The notes under the pieces are model-generated. The model was given only the letters and a program-made list of their open reading frames with translations, had not been told where the DNA came from and did no database searches. Shown one piece after another: positions 7,945-16,281 of a stretch of DNA of 64,000 nucleotides (positions are counted from its first letter, which is position 1; each line of letters begins with the position of its first letter). The position numbers and the translations under genes were made by a program. Source of the DNA: Phycisphaerae bacterium (GTDB lineage: Bacteria; Planctomycetota; Phycisphaerae; Phycisphaerales; SM1A02); assembly GCA_016795035.1 (NCBI GenBank), contig JAEUIT010000097.1, positions 62,001 to 126,000 on the forward strand, in the 5' to 3' direction.

Positions 7945-9206
7945 GCGGCCTCCGCGGTTCGTCGGAGGACGCTCGCGTAGAGCCCGACGTAGCGCGCGGC
8001 CTGCCGTTCGAGCGTGTGTTCCGATTCGACGAGCGCGCGGGCGTCGCGGCCCCACGTGCGGAGGCGCTTCGCGTCCGAGGCCGCATCGACGAGCGCCTCG
8101 GCGAGCGCCGCCATGTCGCCCGTCGGCACGAGCAGGCCATGACGCGTCGAGTCGACGAGATCGGGCACGCCGCCGGTCGCGTACGCGATCACCGGCGTCG
8201 CGCAGGCCATCGATTCGAGCACGCCGTTCGGAAGGTTGTCCTCGAGCGTGGGGAGAACGAAGCAGTCCGACGCGCCGTACGCGAGCGCGAGCGAGCGGTC
8301 GTCGTGCAGCATGCCGAGGTCGACGGTCGGCAACGACGGCGTGCGCGTGCCGCTCGCGTCGCCGAAGCGGAGGATCACCACGTTGCCGAGGCGCCGCGCC
8401 GCGAGTTCGAGCGCGGCCGAGAGATGCTCGTATCCCTTGCGGCGCTCGCCCACACGGTCGACGCCGAACGCGAACACGACGGCGTCGTGCGGAATGTCGT
8501 GGAAGTCGCGGAATCGGCGACGCTCGTCGTTGCTGGCGGGTCGGAACACCTCGGTGTCGAGGCCGTAGGGAATCACGCGCTGCGGGTGGCGTCCGAGGAT
8601 CGCACTGCGTCGCGCGCAGTCCGCGATCCAGCGGCTCGGGCCGATGACGGTGAGATTCGCGTTGCGCGACGCAAGCACGCGTTCATCGAAGAGCGTGGGC
8701 ACGAGGCCGAGCGGATCCTCACGCAGCTGCGGGCATTCGCCACATCGCGTGAAGCACTGGTCGCATCCCGCGCGGTAATGGCAGCCGCCGGTGTAGCCCC
8801 ACTCGTCGTGCAGCGTCCAGACGATCGGCTTCCGCAGGTGCGCGAGCTGCTCAAACGAGCTCGGCCCGAGGAAGTTCGCGACCCAGTGAAGATGGATCAC
8901 GTCGGCTGCAACGACGAGCGGATGGTGCGCGATCGAGATCGACGGGCTTCCGAGCGAGAAGAGCGTGTCGCTGAAGTCGGTCCGGTTCTCGCGCACCCAG
9001 CGTTGCCGAAGCGCCCGTTCGCGCTCAAGGAGCGTCGGGTCGCACCAATGGTCCTCGAGCCTGCGAACGGCATCGTCGCTCGACTGCTTCCAGCGGACGA
9101 GCATCGTGGCGTCGATGCCCGCGCGGCGCAGGCCCTGGTGCAGGCGATACGCCGATCGGGCTGCGCCGCCGCGCAGGTCGTTGGTCGCGATCTCGACGAT
9201 CTTCAT
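7941..9206 (-). CDS. Glycosyltransferase family 4 (GT-B) with Cys-rich insertion
   Basis: The 421-residue GT-B enzyme opens with 'MKIVEIATNDLRGGAARSAY', an N-terminal Rossmann half with a GGAA loop, and has the GT4 donor-site signature 'PTLEDNLPNGVLESMACATPVIAYATGG' in its C-terminal half (key residues E-N-x-P-x8-E-x-M-A). Around residue 150 is a cysteine-rich segment, GGCHYRAGCDQCFTRCGEC, likely to bind a metal; a similar insertion recurs in a subset of GT4 proteins. It starts at ATG overlapping the TylF-type gene's stop by four bases. Donor sugar is unknown. Confidence 0.85.
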   Translation of the reverse strand: MKIVEIATNDLRGGAARSAYRLHQGLRRAGIDATMLVRWKQSSDDAVRRLEDHWCDPTLLERERALRQRWVRENRTDFSDTLFSLGSPSISIAHHPLVVAADVIHLHWVANFLGPSSFEQLAHLRKPIVWTLHDEWGYTGGCHYRAGCDQCFTRCGECPQLREDPLGLVPTLFDERVLASRNANLTVIGPSRWIADCARRSAILGRHPQRVIPYGLDTEVFRPASNDERRRFRDFHDIPHDAVVFAFGVDRVGERRKGYEHLSAALELAARRLGNVVILRFGDASGTRTPSLPTVDLGMLHDDRSLALAYGASDCFVLPTLEDNLPNGVLESMACATPVIAYATGGVPDLVDSTRHGLLVPTGDMAALAEALVDAASDAKRLRTWGRDARALVESEHTLERQAARYVGLYASVLRRTAEAA

Positions 9207-10141
9207 CGCTCGCGCCCCTCCGGCTTGCGGAACGACACGCCGGTGTAGTCGATCTTCGTGAAGGTGGGCCGCACGCCCCGCGCCGCGAGGAATTCATCCG
9301 TCGCGCGCTGGCAGCCCTGCCAGTGACCGTAGTCGTCGATCTGAAGCGCGCCGCCGGCTGCAACGCGGTCCCAAAGCCACTCGAAGCAGACGCGCGTCGA
9401 CTCGTACCAGTCGCCGTCGAGGTGGAGGAGCGCGATGCGCCCGATGCGCGGCGCGGCCGTCGGAAGCGTGTCTTGGAAGAGTCCGCGTTGCAGGACAAGG
9501 CGATCCTCGGCGCCCACGAGCCGCGCCGCCGCCCGGAGCGACGCCTCGGGCGCCGAGCAGGTTCCGGTGCCCCAGCCGGAGGCGTCGGCGTGTTGTCCGT
9601 TGCGGTCGACGTCTTCCGCTGTCGGCTCGGGCATGCCGGTGAACGTGTCGAAGCACCAGAGGTGCCGGCCGTGGCCGTAGCGGCGAATGCACGCCGCCAA
9701 GAGCGCGCTCGAACCCCCCGCCGCCACGCCGCATTCGACGAAGTCTCCGCCGACCCGCGCCTGCAACACGGTGCGTGCGAGGTCGTGCAGCGAGCGAAGG
9801 CGCTTCTCGGAGAGCATCGTGAACGGGCGCACGCACTCAAGCGCGGCGGCGAACCAGTCGTCGTCGCTCTCGATCGCGTCGAGCGGTCTCGGCTCGATGT
9901 CGTCGACGTTGGTCGCGTCGAACCAGCGCGCCTCTTCGCGCCGCGCCTGTTCCGCGCTGTGTCGATCGCCCAACGCTTCGAAGCACCGGGCGCGAAGGGC
10001 GTCGATCCCGCGCATCGGCCGGCGCGCGGACTTTGCGTCGGCGAGCACCTTGAGCGCGCCGGCGTGATCGCCAGCGGCGCTGAGTGCGGTCGCGCGGTCG
10101 AGCAGATCTTGGACGTCGTTCGTGAGGCGAGTCGCGGACAT
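9203..10141 (-). CDS. TylF/MycF-type O-methyltransferase
   Basis: I place the start at ATG 10141 rather than 10189, as the longer N-terminus is not conserved in look. The C-terminal 220 residues show the TylF fold: 'GDFVECGVAAGGSSALLAACI' (SAM site), 'LWCFDTFTGMPEPTAED', 'IALLHLDGDWYEST' (metal-binding Asp pair) and 'GGALQIDDYGHWQG'. Family members methylate sugar hydroxyls with SAM and Mg2+. The first 90 residues are helical, with a TPR-like 'ALSAAGDHAGALKVLADA'. It is coupled to the downstream GT4 gene by an ATGA overlap. Confidence 0.85.
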   Translation of the reverse strand: MSATRLTNDVQDLLDRATALSAAGDHAGALKVLADAKSARRPMRGIDALRARCFEALGDRHSAEQARREEARWFDATNVDDIEPRPLDAIESDDDWFAAALECVRPFTMLSEKRLRSLHDLARTVLQARVGGDFVECGVAAGGSSALLAACIRRYGHGRHLWCFDTFTGMPEPTAEDVDRNGQHADASGWGTGTCSAPEASLRAAARLVGAEDRLVLQRGLFQDTLPTAAPRIGRIALLHLDGDWYESTRVCFEWLWDRVAAGGALQIDDYGHWQGCQRATDEFLAARGVRPTFTKIDYTGVSFRKPEGRER

Positions 10142-10200
10142 GAGGGCGGTCGGCGCGCACGCCGACCGCGTTCCGACTATCGACCGCACGCTGCGTTTCG

Positions 10201-10977
10201 CTACGTTTTTCGGCCTTCGACGAAGAGGCTGTCCGGCTTATGCGGACGGCCCGCCGCGTCGGCGTCGAGCCCGTAGTCGCCCCAACCAGGGATCCGCGAG
10301 GTCGACGCGGACATGACTGCCACGTCGGCGAAGCCCGCCTGGGTCAGAAGCGCCCCGAGCGATACCCGGTCGTACATCCAGCGATGCGACTCGCCAGTCT
10401 CGTAGAACGCCGCTCGCTCCGCCGCCGTCGGTTCCGGCAGTTCGTCCCAATCGGCCTCGGTCAGCGGCGTCCGCCCGGGCTTCGCGCGGATGCGAGCGAT
10501 GGCGTCGCGGGCTTCCGCGCCGAACCGCTCCAGCACAAAGTCCTCGGCGGGGATCGGCTCGCGCTGCCAGTCGCGAAGCATCAGCCCGCCCGATCGCGTG
10601 CGCGTCATCTGATCGACAAGTTCGAGCGTCATCCACGCGTGGCGATCGCGCGCGGCCGCGTCGCCTGCGGCGGCCCGATCGAGTTGCGCGAGGTACGCGC
10701 GGCAGATGCCCTCGAGATCGGGCACGACGAGCCGGCAGATCCCGCCAGGCCGAAGGACGCGCTGCATCTCATACACAAGTGCGCGCCCCGCGGCGGGCGT
10801 GAGATGTTCAAGCACGTGCGACGCGTACACGCCGTCGAAGTCGCCGTCGAGAAACGGCAACGGCTGACGAAGGTCGACCTTCAGCACTTCCGGCGTGTCC
10901 GGCCGAAGGTCCGCGTTCGTCCACGCCGGATGCCGACGGCGCCCGCAGCCGAGATTGAGCAGCCGGGGCGCGGTCAT
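10201..10977 (-). CDS. Class I SAM-dependent methyltransferase
   Basis: The start at 10977 overlaps the upstream stop as ATGA and puts the SAM-binding 'LLNLGCGRRRHPAW' at residues 5-18; longer reading frames extend into the upstream gene. Other motifs are 'VLKVDLRQPLPF', 'VYASHVLEHL' and 'MQRVLRPGGICRLVVPDLE', typical of Methyltransf_11 enzymes of polysaccharide clusters. The C-terminal half includes 'ESHRWMYDRVSLGALLTQAGF', also usual for that group. The substrate is unknown; the cluster suggests a glycan. Confidence 0.85.
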   Translation of the reverse strand: MTAPRLLNLGCGRRRHPAWTNADLRPDTPEVLKVDLRQPLPFLDGDFDGVYASHVLEHLTPAAGRALVYEMQRVLRPGGICRLVVPDLEGICRAYLAQLDRAAAGDAAARDRHAWMTLELVDQMTRTRSGGLMLRDWQREPIPAEDFVLERFGAEARDAIARIRAKPGRTPLTEADWDELPEPTAAERAAFYETGESHRWMYDRVSLGALLTQAGFADVAVMSASTSRIPGWGDYGLDADAAGRPHKPDSLFVEGRKT

Positions 10978-13394
10978 GTCTCTCCTCGCAGGACAAGCCC
11001 CGTCATCGCGTCGACGATGCGCGACGCGAGCGATTCCATCGTGAACTGTCGACGAATGCACTCGCGCGGGGCAAGTCGCAGTTCGTCGCGCGCATCGTCA
11101 TTCGATGTCACGCGGTCAAGAAGCGCGAAGAGCTCTTCACGCGTGCGATAGACGGTGCGGTCAAAGCCGCCGATGTCGGCTGCGCCTTCCGTCGTCATGA
11201 GGCCGCCGTGGCCGCAGAGTTGGCGCAGGAGACCGTCGTCATTCTGTGTTTCCGCGGGCCAGAATCCCGTGCGTCGGATGACCTCGACGTCGCTGGTACG
11301 GCGCGCGTCGCCCGTCGGCCGGAGCCAACAGCCGAGCATGCGCTCGAGCGCGTCGCGATGGTCGCGCGTCAATGCCTCCCGCTCGGCTGCAACGCGGAGT
11401 TCCTCGAACGTGCGCCACCCGTCGCGTTGGGCGCGGTCGGCCAACGCTCGCGCGTGGCGCGGCATCTCGTCGGCGGGATTCCATCGCGTGAGGACGAGCC
11501 CGCCCGCCGCGAAGCCGTCGAGGAGCCGCTGATGCAACGACGCGTTGCCGTTCGCGTGCAGGGTGACGGCCGCGTCGCGGCAGAGTCGCGCAAGCGGCTC
11601 GCCGTTCTCGATCTCGCCTGCGGCAAACGGCGCGAGCGTCGCGTGCTTCTCCCAGCCTTGACCGTAGATCGCGAAGCGTTTGCCGCGCGAGCTCGCCCAC
11701 TCCGCGGCCCAGCCGAGCGCCTCGTGGCGCACGAGCCGGTCGAACGCGGTTTGGCACGCCCAGTAGAGGCCTTGTCCGTTGTCGCCGACGTTCACGCCGC
11801 ACCGCGCGATCTCGGCGGCAAGGATGCGCATCCGCTCGAAGCCGGTCGGATAGTCGCCGCTCGCGAGCCGGCGACGACACGCCGCGACAAACCCTGCGAC
11901 GATCTCGGCCGCAAGCGGCGATGCGCAGCGCGCGCGTCCGACGTCTTCGGCCGATTCCCAGCCGTGGCCGACGTAGACGACGTCGGGCGCGCCAGCTTCC
12001 CGCGCGGTTTCGCCGATTCGGCCGTACGTGCGCCACGACGTCAGATTCGCCGCCTGCACCGACTGTCCGCGCGGATACCCGAAGTTCGTCTCCCAGAATC
12101 CCGGGCTTGCTGCAACGAGGAGATCGGTCGGCGACTGCGCGCGGCCCGCGGCGCGGTCCATCGCGAACGTCACGCCGTCTTGCATCCACGAGACGAACGG
12201 AAGATCCACCGGGACGAAGCGATCGGGATGCGCTCGCAGGTAATTGATCGCGACGACGAGATCGAAGTCGCGATCGACGAACGGTCGCGACTTGTCGACG
12301 AGCGGCATCGCTTCCGGCTCGGTGATGGCCGTCGTCTCATGTCCGAGCGCCTCGAACGCCGCAAGGAGTTCGATCATCATCCCGCGAACGACCTTCGTGT
12401 GTCGTTGAACGATGCCTGCAACGCGGAGTTTGCCCTCGCCACGATGCACCGCGCGATAGACGCGAACGAGGTCGTCGGGGATGCGCGCCGCGACGCGGGC
12501 CTGCGCCCGCTCCGCGAGCGCGGCGTTCGCGGCGCTCCACGCTTCCGCCGTGCGCTCCGGCAGGAATCGGCACGCGCCGGCAAGGCCGGAGTCGGGACGA
12601 AGGACGACGAGCGACCGAATCGGCGGGATGGCGATCGTCTCGCGCATCGCCGCGACGTGACGCTCGACGGCTGCAACGCCGAGCGAAACGCGGAGTCGTC
12701 CGGAACGGATGGCCGTGGCGTAGTTGCCGGAGCGCAGCCAGCCGAGAATCGCGCGGGCGTCAGACTCGAAGGCGACGAACGCCGGTCGCACGTGCCGACC
12801 GTTCTCGACGGCGAGCAGTTGTTCGAGGATGTGCGAACCCGGCAACCCGACGAGGCCGACGAACGGCGGCCACGCCTGCGCGACGGCGGCGCACTCGTCG
12901 TCCGTCAACGCGAAACGAAGCGCCGTCGTGGGCGCCGGTGCGCCACCCGCATGAATGCCGGGCCGCACGATCGGATGTGCCAGCCCCGCCACGTCGACGA
13001 CGACATCCACCGAGTCGTCGTCGACGAGAGCGAGTGCCGTGTCGGGGAGCGCGATGCCGACCGCCTCGAGCGCGCGGCGGTTCGCGGCCTCATGCGACCG
13101 CTGCGCGTCTCGAGGTAAGGTTCGGTTCCGCATCGCGGCGAGCTGCGCCGCCAGTTGTCGGATGGCGGGATCCGCGAGGAGCGGAGCGCCGAGACTCTGG
13201 AGCATCGCGGCACCAAGGACCGGGGTGCCGCGTGCCACGAGGCCTTTGACGATCTCGAGCAACGTCGCCGGCGAGATGCCGCGAGCCGCCGCGCGAAGCG
13301 CGGTGTCGATCGCCTTCGCATCGCCGCGCGCACAGTCCGCCGCGGGCATCGCGACGGTCGCGCAGCGTGAAGTCTCGGCGGGGAGCGCGCTCAA
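10974..13394 (-). CDS. Large CgeB-like glycosyltransferase-domain protein
   Basis: This 806-residue protein has no signal peptide. Its C-terminal third carries the pattern 'VTLHANGNASLHQRLLDGFA' followed by 'GGLVLTRW', matching the GT1_2/CgeB-type donor domain, and its middle (about 340-480) a paired Rossmann-like domain: 'LVVAINYLRAHPDRFVPVDLPFVSWMQDG' (key residues F-V-S-W-x-Q-D). The N-terminal 330 residues are unrecognised, with a helical, possibly TPR-like opening. It heads the minus-strand glycan operon. B. subtilis CgeB acts in spore glycan maturation; related proteins glycosylate flagellin or surface polymers. The start is the first plausible ATG and is uncertain. Confidence 0.7.
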   Translation of the reverse strand: MSALPAETSRCATVAMPAADCARGDAKAIDTALRAAARGISPATLLEIVKGLVARGTPVLGAAMLQSLGAPLLADPAIRQLAAQLAAMRNRTLPRDAQRSHEAANRRALEAVGIALPDTALALVDDDSVDVVVDVAGLAHPIVRPGIHAGGAPAPTTALRFALTDDECAAVAQAWPPFVGLVGLPGSHILEQLLAVENGRHVRPAFVAFESDARAILGWLRSGNYATAIRSGRLRVSLGVAAVERHVAAMRETIAIPPIRSLVVLRPDSGLAGACRFLPERTAEAWSAANAALAERAQARVAARIPDDLVRVYRAVHRGEGKLRVAGIVQRHTKVVRGMMIELLAAFEALGHETTAITEPEAMPLVDKSRPFVDRDFDLVVAINYLRAHPDRFVPVDLPFVSWMQDGVTFAMDRAAGRAQSPTDLLVAASPGFWETNFGYPRGQSVQAANLTSWRTYGRIGETAREAGAPDVVYVGHGWESAEDVGRARCASPLAAEIVAGFVAACRRRLASGDYPTGFERMRILAAEIARCGVNVGDNGQGLYWACQTAFDRLVRHEALGWAAEWASSRGKRFAIYGQGWEKHATLAPFAAGEIENGEPLARLCRDAAVTLHANGNASLHQRLLDGFAAGGLVLTRWNPADEMPRHARALADRAQRDGWRTFEELRVAAEREALTRDHRDALERMLGCWLRPTGDARRTSDVEVIRRTGFWPAETQNDDGLLRQLCGHGGLMTTEGAADIGGFDRTVYRTREELFALLDRVTSNDDARDELRLAPRECIRRQFTMESLASRIVDAMTGLVLRGET

Positions 13395-13474
13395 GCAATC
13401 CGAAATCGACGGGAGCCAGACGATCGCTGCAATTATTCGGCCCTAGACGCCGCTTCGGCCGACGAACATCGCCG

Positions 13475-14164
13475 ATGTCGGCCGCACCGCTTGTCTCGAT
13501 CGTGATCCCGACCCTCGCGCGCGTCGCGTCGCTTCGCCGTTGCCTCGACTCGATCGAGTCCACCGTCGGGCTTTCGCACGAAACGATCTGCGTAACGAGC
13601 GACGACGACAGTGACACACGCGACGCGCTCGCGGGGCGGAACGTGCGCGTCGTCCTCGAACGAGGGCGCACCGGCTTCGTGCGCGCCGCGAACGCCGGCT
13701 TCCGCGTTGCAGCCGGCGAGTGGCTGCTGCAACTCAATGACGACTGCCGACTCCTGCCGCACTCCGTCGCGAACGCGATTCGCTTTCTCGAGGCGCCGGC
13801 GCACGTGAACGTGGGGCAGGCCGCGTTCTTCCACGACACGCCGACCCTCCGCAACGTTTACCAAGAGATCACGCTCGACGGTCGCGCCTTCCGCGTGCAC
13901 CACGTGCGCGGACTCTGCTTCGCGAACTTCGGCCTTGTGCGTCGATCGTTGGCCGAGCGGCTTGGGTATTACGACGAGCGCTTCCGCATGTACGGTGCCG
14001 ATCCCGACTTCTCGCTGAAGGTCTGGCACGAGGCCCGCTTGGAGGTTCGGCCATGTCCGGGCGCGCTCGTCGAGCACGACGAACTGGTCGACGAACGCGC
14101 CGGCGTTGAGCGCCCGCAACAGCACGCCGACAACGCGGCGCTCTTCGCGAAGTGGCGCATGTGA
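13475..14164 (+). CDS. Glycosyltransferase family 2
   Basis: The 229-residue GT-A enzyme begins 'MSAAPLVSIVIPTLARVASL' and shows 'ICVTSDDDS', 'TGFVRAANAGF' and the DXD-like 'LLQLNDDCRLLP' near residue 85. A C-terminal 'GYYDERFRMYGADPDFSLKVW' motif (key residues E-x-F-x7-D-x-D-F-S) is typical of GT2 rhamnosyl- or N-acetylglucosaminyl-type transferases. ATG 13475 is chosen since upstream codons do not fit the family. It is divergent from the glycan operon, with about 80 bp between the starts. Confidence 0.85.
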   Translation: MSAAPLVSIVIPTLARVASLRRCLDSIESTVGLSHETICVTSDDDSDTRDALAGRNVRVVLERGRTGFVRAANAGFRVAAGEWLLQLNDDCRLLPHSVANAIRFLEAPAHVNVGQAAFFHDTPTLRNVYQEITLDGRAFRVHHVRGLCFANFGLVRRSLAERLGYYDERFRMYGADPDFSLKVWHEARLEVRPCPGALVEHDELVDERAGVERPQQHADNAALFAKWRM

Positions 14165-14204
14165 CGTCGTTCGGAAGCGGACCGTGGTCGAGCGCGGGTT
14201 CCTC

Positions 14205-14210
14205 TACACT
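14205..14210 (+). promoter_or_regulatory. TACACT box 6 nt before GTG start
   Basis: TACACT is followed by CCGCGC and the GTG at 14217. The spacing again matches a -10 element for a leaderless transcript. Confidence 0.45.
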
Positions 14211-14216
14211 CCGCGC

Positions 14217-14969
14217 GTGCCCTGCGTCTCCGTCGTCTTTCGCGATCCCGTCATCACCGTCACGCTAACGGACCCCGAGCGCCGCAACGCGCTCTCGGAC
14301 GCGATGTTCGACGCGCTCGAGACGGCCGTAGCCGGTATCGCGGCGCATCCTCGAAGCGCCGTCGTGCGGCTCCGCGGCGCGGGTCCCGCGTTCTGCGCAG
14401 GCTTCGATCTCTCGGCGTGCGTCGGCAATCCCGCGACGCTCGAGCGCTTCATCCGTCGACTCAGCTCGCTCAACCGTTCGCTGCGCCGCCTGCGGCAAGT
14501 CGTCGTTGCCGAAGTGCACGGCGCGGCCTTGGCCGGCGGCTCGGCAATGCTGTCGGCGTGCGACTTCGTCTGTGTCGCCCCCGACGCGCAGCTCGGCTAC
14601 CCCGTCCATCGCATCGGCGTGTCGCCGGCGGTGAGCCTGCCGACCCTGCGAAACGCGATCGGCGGCGCGGCCCGGCCGCTCATGCTCTCGTCCGACATCA
14701 TCGACGGCCGCCGCGCGTACGAGATCGGCTTCGCGGCGCGGTGCGCGAACACCGCGGGCGAACTTCCGGAATTGGTCGACGGGCTCTGCGCGGATCTCGC
14801 GCTCAAGGGCCACGCGGCGCTTGCACGCACGAAGGCGTGGCTCAACGAACTCGACGGCAGCGACGACGACGCGCCGTTCGACCTGACCGCGCAGGCGTCG
14901 GCCGAGCTCTGCTCCGGCGCGGAGTCGGTCTCGATGCTCGAATCGTTCTGGTCCTCTCGGAGGCGGTGA
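14217..14969 (+). CDS. Enoyl-CoA hydratase/isomerase family protein (paralogue 1)
   Basis: The 250-residue crotonase-fold protein shows 'PERRNALSDAMFDAL', the oxyanion-hole segment 'FCAGFDLSA' and 'GAALAGGSAML'. At the usual catalytic Glu position ('PExxLG') it reads 'YPVHRIG', so this residue is missing and hydratase activity is doubtful; other crotonase chemistries remain possible. It ends with 'RTKAWLNELDGSDDD', shared almost word for word with the next gene, showing recent paralogy. GTG 14217 is chosen because family similarity begins there and a TACACT box precedes it. Confidence 0.8.
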   Translation: MPCVSVVFRDPVITVTLTDPERRNALSDAMFDALETAVAGIAAHPRSAVVRLRGAGPAFCAGFDLSACVGNPATLERFIRRLSSLNRSLRRLRQVVVAEVHGAALAGGSAMLSACDFVCVAPDAQLGYPVHRIGVSPAVSLPTLRNAIGGAARPLMLSSDIIDGRRAYEIGFAARCANTAGELPELVDGLCADLALKGHAALARTKAWLNELDGSDDDAPFDLTAQASAELCSGAESVSMLESFWSSRRR

Positions 14970-15731
14970 GTGGCGATGAGTGAAAGCCTGGTCCGACATG
15001 AGATTCTCGACGGCGTGGCGACGATCACGATGAATCGCCCTGAGGCGCGCAACGCGCTTTCCTTGCCGCTCATTCGCGCGATGGGCGACGCCGTCCGCAC
15101 AGTCGCGGCCGACTCGAGCGTGCGCGTGCTCGTCGTTGCAGGCGAAGGCAAGGCGTTCTGCGCCGGCATGGATCTCAAGGCGGTGATGGACGACCCCGTC
15201 GCGATGGGCGACATGCTGCGCGAGCTGAGCCGCGTGACGCGGAGCATCCGACGCCTCCCGATTCCGACGATCGCCCGCGTGCAGGGCGCCGCGGTCGGCG
15301 GCGGCTGCGGCCTCATGGTGGTCTGCGACTTCGCCATCACGCATCCCGAAGCGAAGGTCGGCTATCCCGAGGTCGATCTCGGCGTCTGCCCCGCCGTCGT
15401 GGCGCCGTGGCTCATTCGCCGCATCGGCGCCGGCCGCGCCCGCGCGATGCTCCTCGCCGGCGGCACGCTCTCGGGCGACGAAGGGCATCGTCTCGGCCTT
15501 GCGACTCACTGCGTCCCTCTCGACGACCTGGCTGCAACGACGAGCGCCCTCGCGAAGCGGCTGACGCAAGGCGGCCCCATCGCCCTCGCGGCGACGAAGC
15601 GCTGGCTCAACGAACTCGACGGCAGCAACGACGACACCGTCCTCGACCGCGCCGCGGAGATCAGCGCGGACGTCATTGCGGGTGACGAAGCGCAGCAGAG
15701 GCTACGCGCGGTGTTTGCGGGGAGAGGGTGA
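14970..15731 (+). CDS. Enoyl-CoA hydratase/isomerase (paralogue 2)
   Basis: The 253-residue crotonase-fold protein has 'RPEARNALSLPLIRAM', 'AFCAGMDLKAVM', 'GAAVGGGCGLMVVCDF' and 'GYPEVDLGVCPAV', the last keeping the active-site Glu position lost in paralogue 1. It would hydrate or isomerise an acyl-CoA double bond in fatty-acid or leucine-type catabolism. The GTG start at 14970 directly follows the upstream stop and has GGAGG six bases before it; ATG 14976 is the alternative. The pair forms an operon with no other beta-oxidation genes nearby. Confidence 0.85.
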   Translation: MAMSESLVRHEILDGVATITMNRPEARNALSLPLIRAMGDAVRTVAADSSVRVLVVAGEGKAFCAGMDLKAVMDDPVAMGDMLRELSRVTRSIRRLPIPTIARVQGAAVGGGCGLMVVCDFAITHPEAKVGYPEVDLGVCPAVVAPWLIRRIGAGRARAMLLAGGTLSGDEGHRLGLATHCVPLDDLAATTSALAKRLTQGGPIALAATKRWLNELDGSNDDTVLDRAAEISADVIAGDEAQQRLRAVFAGRG

Positions 15732-15800
15732 AGAAGAGACTGGAGAGGGGAACATGGAGAGGGCGTGGCGTGGCCTAGAGCGTGCCCCGCGGCCCAATCT

Positions 15801-16279
15801 GCGCAGAGCGAGCACGGGCCGGACGGCCCGGCGCAGCGCTCAAACAACAAGCCCTCAGGCGTAGCGGCCGATTCACTCGGCCGCGAAGCGCGCAAAGCGA
15901 GCACGGGCCGAACGGCCCGGCGCAGCGCTCAAACAACAAGCCCTCAGGCGTAGCGGCCGATTCACTCGGCCGCGAAGCGCGCAGAGCGAGCAAGGGCCGA
16001 ACGGCCCGGCGCAGCGCTCAAACTACAAGCCCTCAGGCGCAGCGGCCGATTCACTCGGCCGCGGAGCGCGCAGAGCGAGCACGGGCCGGATGGCCCGGCG
16101 CAGCGCTCAAACGAACCCCGCAGCGGCCGATTCACTCGGCCGCGAAGCGCGCAAAGCGAGCAAGGGCCGGAGGGCCCGGCGCAGCGCTCAAACAACAAGC
16201 CCTCAGGCGCAGCGGCCGATTCACTCGGCCGCGGAGCGCGCAGAGCGAGCACGGGCCGGATGGCCCGGCGCAGCGCTAA
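15801..16279. repeat. 89-bp tandem repeat array with internal palindromes
   Basis: About 5.4 contiguous copies of an 89-bp unit fill the gap between the convergent hydratase and flgH genes. Unit starts (CGGCCGATTCACTCGGCCG palindrome) are at 15865, 15954, 16043, 16124 and 16213; the 16043 copy is 81 bp, and a partial copy begins at 15801. Each unit also contains a GGGCCGNNNGGCCC-type palindrome and the string GCGCAGCGCTCAAAC. Copies differ by point changes (A/C, A/G), so the array is not freshly expanded. There are no spacers, so it is not a CRISPR. Hairpins may terminate transcription from both sides. Confidence 0.9.
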
Positions 16280-16281
16280 GG

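Noticed and set aside
15801..16279. CRISPR array
   Set aside because: The 89-bp units are contiguous with no unique spacers, are palindromic, and no cas gene is nearby.
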